64,000 nt of DNA, taken from assembly GCF_034262375.1 (NCBI RefSeq), contig NZ_CP139558.1:1674001-1738000 (forward strand), read 5' to 3'. Both the position numbers and the translations under genes were made by a program. The stretch comes from Mucilaginibacter sabulilitoris (GTDB lineage: Bacteria > Bacteroidota > Bacteroidia > Sphingobacteriales > Sphingobacteriaceae). The first letter of the stretch is position 1, and each line of letters starts with the position of its first letter. The notes beneath the pieces were generated by a model. That model had not been told where the DNA came from, searched no databases, and was given only the letters and a program-made list of their open reading frames with translations. Positions 17,086 to 25,717 of this stretch are shown here, one piece after another.

Positions 17086-17312
17086 TACAACTTCCGGATT
17101 AGCAGTATATCAATTCGCCTGCGGCGGGGTATACTGCTATCTCTGTCTCCTTCTCCGGATCTTACTCCAAGATCTCATAGTAGTATATCGTCCTTCTGCC
17201 TACTGATTAGTCTAAAGTTTTTATTGCATTTACTTAAGTATTCTTTCTGAATTTTTCATGAAGAATAAATTGAAATACTTGCGGTATGCAATTACTTAAG
17301 GTGTTCTTGGCA

Positions 17313-17344
17313 ATACATAAAACTAAAATATTAGTTTTATGTAT
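17313..17344. repeat. Perfect 32-bp palindrome
   Basis: Arms ATACATAAAACTAA (17313-17326) and TTAGTTTTATGTAT (17331-17344) around AATA. There is no T run after it, so a protein-binding site or RNA element is as likely as a terminator. Confidence 0.7.
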
Positions 17345-17546
17345 CCTCATAAATTGATATGCAGATACATATTTATTGTATAAACTCAATTAAGTACAAG
17401 GCAATAAATGTGCGTAAATTACCCTTAAACGATTAAGTTTAAATTTTTTGCAGGTTTTTCGTAACAAATAGTTTACCTTTAATAACCAAAACATAAAGCA
17501 GCTAAAAATTAACCTGAAAAATTAACCGTTTTTTAATCTTAAAAAG

Positions 17547-17662
17547 TTTGGAAATGTATTTAATGTATGTATGTTTGTACATATATCTAATGTAACCAAT
17601 TTTTTACAAAAAGTGTTTTTTCACATTTAAATACGCTTTTTAACCGAGTATCACATTTAAAT
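17547..17662 (+). promoter_or_regulatory. Promoter and leader repeats of the glycosidase gene
   Basis: TTTG (17547-17550), 19 bp, TATGTTTG (17570-17577) is a full match to the Bacteroidota promoter. The predicted leader carries two exact copies of TCACATTTAAAT at 17621 and 17651, 30 bp apart, which may bind a regulator or a protein acting on the leader RNA. Confidence 0.7.
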
Positions 17663-17669
17663 CGCCTGC

Positions 17670-18968
17670 ATGAAAATACGTGTACCTGCTGTTTTTATAT
17701 TCTTATGTCTGTTTTATCTGAACACAAAAGCGCAGGTAGTTAATAATACTGCGCTTGCAAATACCATACTCACCGATACCCGCTTGGATACTATACAGGG
17801 CAGGGCTTTAAATTTACTTTCAGGATTTTCGGCAGGCACATCCTACAATGAAGTATGGATACGTGATTTTAACACCTTTATAAAAGGGTCATTAAAAGTA
17901 CATCCCAAGGAAAAGGTAAAAGAAATGCTCCTGATGTTTTTTAAGATCCAAGGCGATGATGGCAATATAGTTGATGGGGTAGTTGATAGTGCAAAGGCAG
18001 GAGTGGGCTATAAATACAGATATTCGAGGTTACTTCCTGGCTGGGCCGCTCACAAAAATACAGTTGAAACTGATCAGGAATCATCGTTAATACAAGCAGT
18101 AAAAAAATATATTGACCTTACAGGTGACGGCTCCATACTTACTGAGGTTATCGGTGCTAAAACGGTTCTGCAAAGAATGGAAGGTGCTTTTGCCTATATC
18201 CGCAAAGATAGATGGTCTGAAAAATATGGTCTGGTTACCGGAGCTACTACAATCGATTGGGGCGACGTGCAACCTGAAACCGGTTGGGGAGTGGCTATAA
18301 ATGACAAAACCAAATGGGCCATTGATATTTACGATAATGCCATGTACGTGATAGCTATTCATGATTTCCTGTCTATAAAACCTAAAGATTATAAAACGAG
18401 GGAAAACTGGGCCTCTGTAGCGGCAACTATTAGAAAGAACGTACGCAAATACCTGTGGATGCCGGCGGCTCAAAAATATCTGCCTCATATTTATTTAAAT
18501 GGCAGCCCGTTTTCAAAGGACTTTAACGAGAACGAAATTTTATACACCGGCGGATCTATATGCGCAATAATGGCCGGATTTAATACCCCTTCAGAAATCA
18601 AAGAAATAAACAGGCAAATGCTGGCCGCCGCAGCAAAGGAAAAGCATGCCACTATCGGGATAACCGTTTATCCGCCTTATCCCAAAGAACAGTATCCCAA
18701 TATGCATCCTTATAATTATCAAAATGGCGGAGACTGGACATGGTTTGGCGGACGCATGACCGGCGCCCTGGTTGCAAATGGTTTGGTAAAGGAGGCATAT
18801 GCTGGATTAACACCAATGATTGACCGTGCAATTGCAAACAAGGGCTTTTACGAGTGGTATGATGTGCAAACAGGGGCCCCCAAAGGTTCGGGCGATTTCA
18901 GGGGGGAAGCGGGGGTTTTGTTTGATGCAATTACAGTTTTAAATCAGTGGGCTATTAAAAATAAGTAA
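17670..18968 (+). CDS. Exported six-hairpin (alpha/alpha)6 glycosidase-like protein
   Basis: A 432-residue protein with a signal peptide (cleavage after TKAQ, residue 22). The rest resembles (alpha/alpha)6-barrel glycosidases: NEVWIRDFNTF (about 60-70), ETDQESSLIQAVKKY, TTIDWGDVQPETGWG and a C-terminal NGGDWTWFGGRM and GEAGVLFDAI. The WIRD and DWTWFGG stretches recall the catalytic Asp/Glu positions of clan GH-G/GH-L enzymes, but I cannot assign a GH family. It begins a polysaccharide locus: a terminator and then the SusC/SusD pair follow, and a GH30 enzyme lies 6.7 kb downstream. It probably acts in the periplasm on imported oligosaccharides. Confidence 0.72.
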   Translation: MKIRVPAVFIFLCLFYLNTKAQVVNNTALANTILTDTRLDTIQGRALNLLSGFSAGTSYNEVWIRDFNTFIKGSLKVHPKEKVKEMLLMFFKIQGDDGNIVDGVVDSAKAGVGYKYRYSRLLPGWAAHKNTVETDQESSLIQAVKKYIDLTGDGSILTEVIGAKTVLQRMEGAFAYIRKDRWSEKYGLVTGATTIDWGDVQPETGWGVAINDKTKWAIDIYDNAMYVIAIHDFLSIKPKDYKTRENWASVAATIRKNVRKYLWMPAAQKYLPHIYLNGSPFSKDFNENEILYTGGSICAIMAGFNTPSEIKEINRQMLAAAAKEKHATIGITVYPPYPKEQYPNMHPYNYQNGGDWTWFGGRMTGALVANGLVKEAYAGLTPMIDRAIANKGFYEWYDVQTGAPKGSGDFRGEAGVLFDAITVLNQWAIKNK

Positions 18969-19036
18969 ACTAATTAATATTGTAAATATTTAGAAACCAA
19001 GTACTTAAAATTAAATTTCATGAAAAAAAATAATGT

Positions 19037-19063
19037 CACAAAGGCAGCAGGAGATGCTTTGTG
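19037..19063 (+). terminator. Intrinsic terminator
   Basis: CACAAAG (19037-19043) and CTTTGTG (19057-19063) followed by CTTTTTT. It separates the glycosidase gene from susC, and no good promoter is visible before susC, so partial readthrough is likely. Confidence 0.6.
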
Positions 19064-19183
19064 CTTTTTTAAGCAACATTTATGCCTCCAGTATTGCTGC
19101 CTGCCGCCGTAGTTAATACAGGTTTCGAATATCCTATGTGATATCTTCTTAAAGAATCAATTCCCATATTTTAAATTAATGTT

Positions 19184-22100
19184 ATGAAGAAAAAACTTAT
19201 CTACTCAATCCTGTTTTCGCTATTATCTCTGCAGGTAATGGCCCAGATTAAAATTAGCGGAAAGGTTACCAGTTCGCAAGACAACTTACCTTTACCCGCG
19301 GTAAGCATCAAAATAAAAGGCACGGCTGCCGGTACGCTTACAGATGCCAATGGTAATTATACCATACAGCTAACAAATGCCAATAGTGTTTTAGTGTTTT
19401 CATACACCGGTTTTGCTACACAGGAAGTAAATACCGCAGGCAAAAGCACAATAGACGTTAAATTACAAGAAACATCAAGCGCTCTTAATGAAGTAGTAGT
19501 AATTGGTTATGGTACAGCAAAAAAATCTGACCTTACCGGTTCTGTAACTACTGTTAAGGCCGAACAACTGCTCGACAAACCCGTGCCTAACTTATCACAG
19601 GCGTTACAGGGTAAAGTTGCAGGTGTTGATGTAAGTGTTAACAGTAATGCACCAGGTGCTGCCGCAAAGGTGCGTATCAGGGGTATCGGTTCCGTCAACT
19701 CAAATATTGACCCTACTTATGTGGTTGACGGTGTAGTTGGTGTTGACCCTAACTCTATCAATCCTAATGATATCGCATCTATCGAAGTTTTGAAAGATGC
19801 GTCGTCAACAGCAATTTACGGTGTACGTGGCGCCAATGGCGTGGTCATGGTAACTACCAAACGTGGCCGCAAAGGAGCAACTACCATTAGCTATGAAGGA
19901 AATGTAAACAGGAGTGATTTGTATCGTTCTGTGCCAACACTTAATTCTAAAGAGTTTGTTGACATTTACAATCAATCATTTGCCAATGGTGCAAAATTTG
20001 ACCCTACCGGTGCTGTTCAAACACCAGCAAAGGCGTTAAACCACACCAATTTCCCTTTACTGTTTGATACCAATAACAATCCTATTTATGATACTAACTG
20101 GGAAAAGGAAACTTACAAACCGGTTTATTCACAAAGCCATCAATTGAATGTTCAGGGTGGCAGCGAAAAATCTGTTTATAGTTTATCATTAGGCTATCTT
20201 AACCAAAATGGCTTAACACCAACCTCTAACTTTAAACGCTATTCAGTTAAAATGACTATGGATAACGATGTTAAAGATTGGTTGAAACTTGGTGGAAGCA
20301 TCAACGGTGTTTTTAGCCGTCAGCGTTTAGTGTCAGACGGTAATGGCGGTTTGAACGTCCCTCGTGCTGTGAGCGAAGAAGTGCCAATTGTGCCGGTTAA
20401 ATATCCTGACGGTACCTGGGCTGGTAACTATGATATTGCCGGTTTAGAAGGTGCTCCAAACCCTGTACAAACTTCAAATGAGCGTTATGCACTTAACAAC
20501 ACATTACAGGTTTTAGGTAACATTTATGCTCAAATCAAGATCTCATCTGAACTTGATTTCAAAACAGACTTTGGTTATACCCTTGCCTCACAAAAAAATG
20601 ATTTATATTCGGGTTTAAACTTACAGCACATGTCTGCCGATCAGGGTGGTGTTGCAAGTATCAATTCCAATACAAACTATTTCTGGCAAACTGAAAACTA
20701 CCTTACCTGGAACAAAAAAATCAATGACCACCAAAGATTTACAGCATTAGCTGGTATATCCTTCAGCAGGGCTGTGTATGAACGATCAAATGTAGAAACA
20801 CAGAACTTTATTGATGATTTTTTTCAATATAACAACCTTGGTGCAGGTTCTGTAAGAAGCGTGTCTACTTCTGATGAAAACCCAAGTGTTCCGGGGGCGC
20901 TTTATCCAGGCTCTTTAAACTCGTACTACGGTCGTATCAGCTATAATATTGATGAGAAGTATTTATTCACTGCAACCGGTCGTTATGATGGTTCATCAAG
21001 GTTCAGCAGCAAAAATAAATTCGCTTTCTTCCCATCAGTAGGTGCCGCATGGCGCGTATCTCAGGAAGATTTCCTGAAAAACAGTGAAACGGTATCTAAC
21101 TTGAAATTAAGGGCCAGTTTTGGCTACACAGGTAACCAGGAAATTGGTAACTACCGTTCATTAGCTCAGTATGGCACAGGTCAAACTGCGCAAGGTGGAC
21201 AAGCGGTTATCTCTTTATTACCGAGCTACCTGGGTAACCCTGACCTGAAATGGGAAAGAACCCGCCAGATAGATGGTGGTATCGAGTTAGGTTTATTCCA
21301 CGGTCGTGTTAATTTAGATGCCGATTACTATCAACGTACTACTACCGACATCTTATTACAGGCACCTATTCCATGGAGTGCAGGTTTTACCACAGCAAAC
21401 GTTTATAAAAACGTAGGTTCGATGAAAAACTCAGGTGTTGAATTAAGCTTAAGCACTGTGAACGTTAAAAGTTCAGATTTTGAGTGGGTAACCAATTTTA
21501 TATTTGCAGCTAACCAAAACAAAGTTACCAAACTGAATGATGGTGGTGCCGATATATTCCCTGGCCCGAACTTCTTAGGACAAAACTATGTAATACGTGT
21601 TGGCGCGCCAATAGGCTCATTTTATGGTATGACCCGTTTAGGAACCTATGGCGACAATGCAGCTGATATTGCTGAAGCCGCTAAACATGGTTTAAAAGCA
21701 GGTGACCGTAAATACATTTACAATGCCGATGGTAGCAATTATTATAGCATTATCGGTCGTTCAAATCCAAAATGGACTGGTAACTTTAACAGTACCATCA
21801 AATACAAAAACTGGGATTTTTCATTTGATATCCGTTTTGTACAGGGCGTAAATACGGCTGCTAACTTTAAACACTCTTCTGAAGACAGGCAAACTATCTC
21901 AAACAGCTTAAAAACGGTATTGAATGGTTGGACTCCAACTAACCAGAACACCATGATTTCACAAGTGCGTAACTACAAATATGCACAGGATTCACACTTT
22001 GATACCTGGTGGGTTGAAGATGGTTCATTTATCCGCGGTCAAAATTTTGTGTTGGGCTACAGCTTACCGGCTTCTGTGTTGAAAAGCATGAACGTGAGCC

Positions 22101-22282
22101 GTTTCCGTATTTATGCAAGTGTTCAGAACCTGTTTGTTATTACTGATTATACAGGTTATGATCCTGAGGTTGATACGTTCAACACTGTTTATGGTTCAAA
22201 CCCTGCATTTTCGCAGAACATCGACTTCTTTGCTAACCCACGTCCCCGCGTTTGGAACTTAGGTGTGCAGGTAGGATTTTAA
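19184..22282 (+). CDS. SusC/RagA family TonB-linked outer membrane protein
   Basis: A 1032-residue glycan importer. Signal peptide to about 21 (VMAQ), carboxypeptidase-regulatory-like domain (about 24-108), NEVVVIGYGTAKKSDLTGSV at 106-125, plug (NLSQALQGKVAGVDV; SIEVLKDASSTAIYGVRGANGVV), then the barrel ending NLGVQVGF. There is no N-terminal STN domain, so it is not expected to signal to an ECF sigma/anti-sigma pair, and no such pair is nearby. It forms a complex with the SusD-like lipoprotein encoded 70 bp downstream. The substrate is inferred from the linked GH30 to be a beta-glucan. Confidence 0.92.
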   Translation: MKKKLIYSILFSLLSLQVMAQIKISGKVTSSQDNLPLPAVSIKIKGTAAGTLTDANGNYTIQLTNANSVLVFSYTGFATQEVNTAGKSTIDVKLQETSSALNEVVVIGYGTAKKSDLTGSVTTVKAEQLLDKPVPNLSQALQGKVAGVDVSVNSNAPGAAAKVRIRGIGSVNSNIDPTYVVDGVVGVDPNSINPNDIASIEVLKDASSTAIYGVRGANGVVMVTTKRGRKGATTISYEGNVNRSDLYRSVPTLNSKEFVDIYNQSFANGAKFDPTGAVQTPAKALNHTNFPLLFDTNNNPIYDTNWEKETYKPVYSQSHQLNVQGGSEKSVYSLSLGYLNQNGLTPTSNFKRYSVKMTMDNDVKDWLKLGGSINGVFSRQRLVSDGNGGLNVPRAVSEEVPIVPVKYPDGTWAGNYDIAGLEGAPNPVQTSNERYALNNTLQVLGNIYAQIKISSELDFKTDFGYTLASQKNDLYSGLNLQHMSADQGGVASINSNTNYFWQTENYLTWNKKINDHQRFTALAGISFSRAVYERSNVETQNFIDDFFQYNNLGAGSVRSVSTSDENPSVPGALYPGSLNSYYGRISYNIDEKYLFTATGRYDGSSRFSSKNKFAFFPSVGAAWRVSQEDFLKNSETVSNLKLRASFGYTGNQEIGNYRSLAQYGTGQTAQGGQAVISLLPSYLGNPDLKWERTRQIDGGIELGLFHGRVNLDADYYQRTTTDILLQAPIPWSAGFTTANVYKNVGSMKNSGVELSLSTVNVKSSDFEWVTNFIFAANQNKVTKLNDGGADIFPGPNFLGQNYVIRVGAPIGSFYGMTRLGTYGDNAADIAEAAKHGLKAGDRKYIYNADGSNYYSIIGRSNPKWTGNFNSTIKYKNWDFSFDIRFVQGVNTAANFKHSSEDRQTISNSLKTVLNGWTPTNQNTMISQVRNYKYAQDSHFDTWWVEDGSFIRGQNFVLGYSLPASVLKSMNVSRFRIYASVQNLFVITDYTGYDPEVDTFNTVYGSNPAFSQNIDFFANPRPRVWNLGVQVGF

Positions 22283-22352
22283 AACTTGTGGTATGATTAA
22301 CAACGATAGAAAAACAGTAGCGAAGGATTTATTAACAACCACCTAAAATCAA

Positions 22353-23876
22353 ATGAAAATGAAAACATTAAAAAATATATTAGTAGCAACCTGCCTGGTA
22401 CTTTCATGCTCGTCATGCAAAAAGTTTTTGGAAGAGCATCCTAAGTCTGTACTAACGCCGGATGCCGATCTTTCAAGTGCAAAAGTAGCCCGGGCGTTGG
22501 CTAATGGCGCCTATCAAAACTTCTCTGGTATATTGTCTGGCCAGGATGGCTCATACGGTGGTAACACCTGGAACCTGATGGAGTTTATGACAGGTAAAGC
22601 AAACAGCGATCTGGGCCAAACCGGCTTTGTAAGCTTCCAGACACTTACCTATAGCAATACATCATTCTATATGGATACCTGGTGGAGACAAATGTACCTG
22701 GGTATAGGTGCAACCAACTTAGCCATTCAAAGAATACCGCTTATTAATGCACCCGGTTTAACTGATGAAGCTAAAAACAACATGATTGCAGAAGCCCGTA
22801 CCATGCGTGCATTGTACTACTTCTTCCTGGTACGTCTGTATGGTGCCGTTCCTAAAATTATTGAACCACCAAAGGATCTTAATCTTCAGGTTCCGCGTGT
22901 ACCGGCTAAACAAATCTATGATGAAGTGATCATCCCTGACCTGCTGGCTGCAGAAAAATCAACCCTGCCATGGAAAGATGCTACCGGTAAAGTGTCAATG
23001 GGGGCAATAGAGTCAATTTTAGCCGATGTGTATTTAACTTATGCAGGCGCAGCTATCAATGGCGGTGCCGCTGCTTATACCGAATCAGCTAAACGTTCAT
23101 TAAATGTAATTCAAAATGGTGGCTATACCCTGTTCCCGAATTATACCGATATGATTGTACCTGCAAACAAAAATACAGGTGAGTTTATTTTACAGGTACA
23201 GTACGCAGCATCTGTTCCAATTAACAACCCACTTACCGCGCTTACTATTCCTAACTTTTCAGGGATATCTAAATACTCAGACGAGTATGGTTCAGTTTGG
23301 CCAACAGATCAGTTCATTGCATCGTTCCCAGCTGGTGATAAGCGTGTTGCTGAAAAGCAATTCTTTTACACTAACTATGTGAGTGCAAAAACTGGTCAGC
23401 TTGTCACTTTTAAAAACCATTACATTTACAAATATTTTGATGTAAATGCAGTAACCAACACTGCCAAGTCAGATTTGAACTACTCTGTTTATCGTTTAGC
23501 AGATGTTTACCTGATGTATGCGGAAGCATCAAACCGTGCAGGTGGTCCAAATGCAAACGCTATCGCTTACGTAAATGCTATCCGTGCAAGAGCAAATCTT
23601 GCTCCGTTGACTGGTGCTGTAACAGCTTCTCAGGATTTATTTGAGCAGGAAGTTTGGATACAACGTTACTACGAGCTTTGCTTTGAAAACAAAATGTGGT
23701 TTGACATGATCCGTACCCGCAAAATACATAATGATGTTACCGGTGCATGGGACAATTTTGTAGGTCATAAAACAGTGTTTAATGCTACATATAGTGAAAA
23801 GCAATTACTGTTCCCTTTACCAAAACAGGAAACAGATGTTAACCCTAAATTATTACCTAATAACCCAGGTTTTTAA
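22353..23876 (+). CDS. SusD/RagB family glycan-binding lipoprotein
   Basis: A 507-residue surface lipoprotein. The N-terminus is a lipoprotein signal (LVLSCSSCKKFLEE; the modified Cys is one of the two or three here). The sequence then has the TPR-like helices and conserved segments of SusD (MIAEARTMRALYYFFLVRLYGAVP, about 145-168; VYRLADVYLMYAEASNRAG, about 380-398; ERYYELCFE-like and LLFPLPKQE near the end). A start two codons later (22359) is equally possible. It caps the SusC channel and captures glycan. A strong terminator follows. Confidence 0.92.
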   Translation: MKMKTLKNILVATCLVLSCSSCKKFLEEHPKSVLTPDADLSSAKVARALANGAYQNFSGILSGQDGSYGGNTWNLMEFMTGKANSDLGQTGFVSFQTLTYSNTSFYMDTWWRQMYLGIGATNLAIQRIPLINAPGLTDEAKNNMIAEARTMRALYYFFLVRLYGAVPKIIEPPKDLNLQVPRVPAKQIYDEVIIPDLLAAEKSTLPWKDATGKVSMGAIESILADVYLTYAGAAINGGAAAYTESAKRSLNVIQNGGYTLFPNYTDMIVPANKNTGEFILQVQYAASVPINNPLTALTIPNFSGISKYSDEYGSVWPTDQFIASFPAGDKRVAEKQFFYTNYVSAKTGQLVTFKNHYIYKYFDVNAVTNTAKSDLNYSVYRLADVYLMYAEASNRAGGPNANAIAYVNAIRARANLAPLTGAVTASQDLFEQEVWIQRYYELCFENKMWFDMIRTRKIHNDVTGAWDNFVGHKTVFNATYSEKQLLFPLPKQETDVNPKLLPNNPGF

Positions 23877-23899
23877 TTAGTAAAGGTTAATTTATAAAC

Positions 23900-23929
23900 A
23901 AAAGGGCCGGTTTATTTACCGGCCCTTTT
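23900..23929. terminator. Bidirectional terminator
   Basis: Stem AAAAGGGCCGGT / ACCGGCCCTTTT with a 6-nt loop. It ends susD on the plus strand and contains the stop codon of the convergent small gene on the minus strand. Confidence 0.9.
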
Positions 23930-24184
23930 GTTTTTGTTGATTTGTTCGATAGCAATATTTTCTGCCTGTTTTATTTTTTGCTTTACCTTACTAAAAAGGA
24001 GCTCGCTTCTGCCTGTAACATTTTGTTCATCATCATCATGCCACCAGTGGAACAATTGTGATATATCACTGCTCATATGCGGATGTTGCAATAACAGCGT
24101 ATCCAGCTCATCTAATTCCTTTTCAGAAGCCTCATTAACTAACTTTTTAGTCGCCAGGTTCCAGATGTGATCTTCAATAGTCAT
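23912..24184 (-). CDS. Small protein with FecR-like N-terminal motif
   Basis: A 90-residue, highly charged, probably cytoplasmic protein. The first 35 residues (DHIWNLATKKLVNEASEKELDEL) resemble the short helical N-terminus of FecR-type anti-sigma factors and of small Bacteroidota proteins encoded near ECF sigma factors and permeases; the remainder is helical with a Lys-rich tail and no membrane segment. No sigma factor is next to it in this window. Function unknown; the FecR link is a weak resemblance. It faces susD and shares a terminator with it. Confidence 0.65.
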   Translation of the reverse strand: MTIEDHIWNLATKKLVNEASEKELDELDTLLLQHPHMSSDISQLFHWWHDDDEQNVTGRSELLFSKVKQKIKQAENIAIEQINKNKRAGK

Positions 24185-24388
24185 ACAGCAGTAGGTTACT
24201 TTGGGTTTACAGGCAGATGCACTTATATAGTAAAATGCGTGCCATAGTAATAATATATTGATTAATAGATGTTTATTTTAAAGTTATGTTGCACTTGATG
24301 TGCGAATTCGTACAAACTGTTCGCTTTTAAACTTCGATGAAAGTTTGTTTCATGGTTGAGGTAGTGTGTTTTTTAAGAAGTTTAAAAA

Positions 24389-24433
24389 TATAGTACTATG
24401 TATTGTATAGTACTGTGTTTTATATTAACTTTG
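24389..24433 (+). promoter_or_regulatory. Promoter with two TATAGTACT repeats; 333-bp gene-free gap
   Basis: TTG (24403-24405), 20 bp, TAACTTTG (24426-24433) is a full consensus promoter. TATAGTACTATGT (24389-24401) and TATAGTACTGTGT (24406-24418) bracket the -33 element at a 17-bp period. The rest of 24185-24517 is AT-rich with no gene seen. Confidence 0.7.
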
Positions 24434-24517
24434 TTAAGTTTTGCATCTGATTATTAAACTATCCAGGTGTGGGAATAATAATATAGCATAGTCATTAAAA
24501 AATAATACACATAAATC

Positions 24518-24883
24518 ATGAAAAAAGCACACATCACTATGGTTGCCCTGGTATTTATTATCTCGGTAACTGCCTGCAAATTTGGAAAAAGGCACACCAC
24601 CATTATGGAAAATGGTAATGGCAATACAGTAAAAATAGAGTATTGGGGGCAAACCTATTTTAATGCCGAAGGCACAGCAATTAAAAGTATTTCGCCAAAT
24701 GGCTCTGTAAAATACACCCGTGACGATAAAACATTAATAGCCGAGAGTGATTATCGCGGTAAAATTACTTACGAACTGAATGATGGCGAAAAACAAACCA
24801 CGCTTGATGAAAGTGGAAAGGAGTTTTTAGCGCAAGCCGTTAAGGATATGATCAGACACGGACATAACGCAGATGGCCGGTAA
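24518..24883 (+). CDS. Small lipoprotein, unknown function
   Basis: A 121-residue protein with a lipoprotein signal (lipobox SVTAC, Cys20). The mature part is polar and beta-rich (EYWGQTYFNAEGTAIKSISP, KYTRDDKTLIAES) and ends in a short helix, His/Asp-rich tail. I do not recognise a family. It is monocistronic by appearance, with its own consensus promoter carrying repeats and its own terminator, so it probably answers to a specific regulator. Confidence 0.75.
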   Translation: MKKAHITMVALVFIISVTACKFGKRHTTIMENGNGNTVKIEYWGQTYFNAEGTAIKSISPNGSVKYTRDDKTLIAESDYRGKITYELNDGEKQTTLDESGKEFLAQAVKDMIRHGHNADGR

Positions 24884-24890
24884 GTAAAAA

Positions 24891-24911
24891 ACAGGTATGC
24901 GCCATACCTGT
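24891..24911 (+). terminator. Intrinsic terminator
   Basis: ACAGGTATG / CATACCTGT with a CGC loop, an A run before and T8 after. Confidence 0.92.
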
Positions 24912-24967
24912 TTTTTTTATTATTGAAAACAGTTATAATATTTAAGAGGTTTATTTGTTAAAACTTT

Positions 24968-25354
24968 ATGGAAATGAAATTTTATAGCCGCGTATTAGGT
25001 GTATTTTTAGTAACCTTATTTAATTATAGTTTAGTTAGCGCACAAACAACACCAATGAAAGCCACCAAAAGCACTGATCAATCCTTGCAAGTAAGCCGAA
25101 AAAAAATTGATTCCCTTGATAAAGCACTCATAGCCCTGGTAGGCGAACGGGAAAGAGTTGTAAAAGAAATTGGTATTTATAAAGCTAAAAATAATATCCC
25201 CTCGCTGCAGGCCGACCGTTTTAAACAGGTACTTGAAAAGAGCATTGAGGCAGGAAAAAAAGAAGGGTTGTCAGCAACTTTTATAACTGAACTGATGAAC
25301 GCTATTCATAAAGAAAGCTTGCGGATAGAAGATGAGATTAAGGCTCAAAAGTAA
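24968..25354 (+). CDS. Exported chorismate mutase (AroQ fold)
   Basis: A 128-residue protein with a signal peptide (LVSAQ, cleavage near 26) followed by one AroQ-type helical domain: RKKIDSLDKALIALVGERERVVKEIGIYKAKNN, with Arg and Lys at expected active-site spacing, then DRFKQVLEKSIEAGKK and FITELMNAIHKESLRIEDE. AroQ enzymes convert chorismate to prephenate. Export is unusual because chorismate is cytoplasmic, though secreted AroQ enzymes are known. The position of the family's C-terminal Gln appears to hold Glu (LRIEDE). Start may be 24968 or the ATG at 24974. Confidence 0.8.
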   Translation: MEMKFYSRVLGVFLVTLFNYSLVSAQTTPMKATKSTDQSLQVSRKKIDSLDKALIALVGERERVVKEIGIYKAKNNIPSLQADRFKQVLEKSIEAGKKEGLSATFITELMNAIHKESLRIEDEIKAQK

Positions 25355-25717
25355 TATCATATAACCAAACCTGTTGTGGCTTTGACTACAGGGGTAACAT
25401 GAACACCAGCGATATATAGAACACGTTAAAGTTTGTATCAAAAAAGCAGGTTTCATCTAAATATGATAATTGTATTTAACCGCATCAAAAATTAATTCTA
25501 TCTGTTAGTTTCAATAACGGAACTTGTTGATTATGAGAATTTTTGAAAAATAGATAATTGTTAGTAAACCGTATCATTTTCGTATCAAGTAATTATAAAT
25601 CAATTATTTATGCAAGTCTTCTTGTTTTATTTTCATTAACTTTAATAAATTTGAAACGCCGGAAATGTTAAATTTTTGCACTAACCAAGCCTGGCTTTCC
25701 TGATTACGTTAAATTAC
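25355..25717 (+). promoter_or_regulatory. Gene-free gap with GH30 promoter
   Basis: No gene seen in this 363-bp AT-rich gap. TTG (25622-25624), 21 bp, TAAATTTG (25646-25653) fits the Bacteroidota promoter, giving a leader of about 60 nt for the GH30 gene. CGTATCA occurs at 25570 and 25581 (one helical turn apart), a possible regulator site upstream. Confidence 0.65.

Larger units (their letters stand above)
17086..17669. other. AT-rich intergenic region with hairpins and a promoter
   Basis: No gene seen. It contains a 9-bp stem AGCAGTATA/TATACTGCT (17101-17138) with a GC-rich loop, which may end the siderophore-interacting gene; a perfect 14-bp stem with a 4-nt loop (17313-17344); ATTACTTAAG-type repeats near 17227 and 17290; and the promoter of the following glycosidase gene. 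Confidence 0.6.

Noticed and set aside
16967..17206. Plus-strand frame running past the siderophore-interacting gene
   Set aside because: It overlaps the real gene in another frame and continues into a hairpin region; no motif.
24968..25354. Fusion partner (prephenate dehydratase or dehydrogenase) for the chorismate mutase
   Set aside because: The frame ends after the AroQ domain and no such gene follows.
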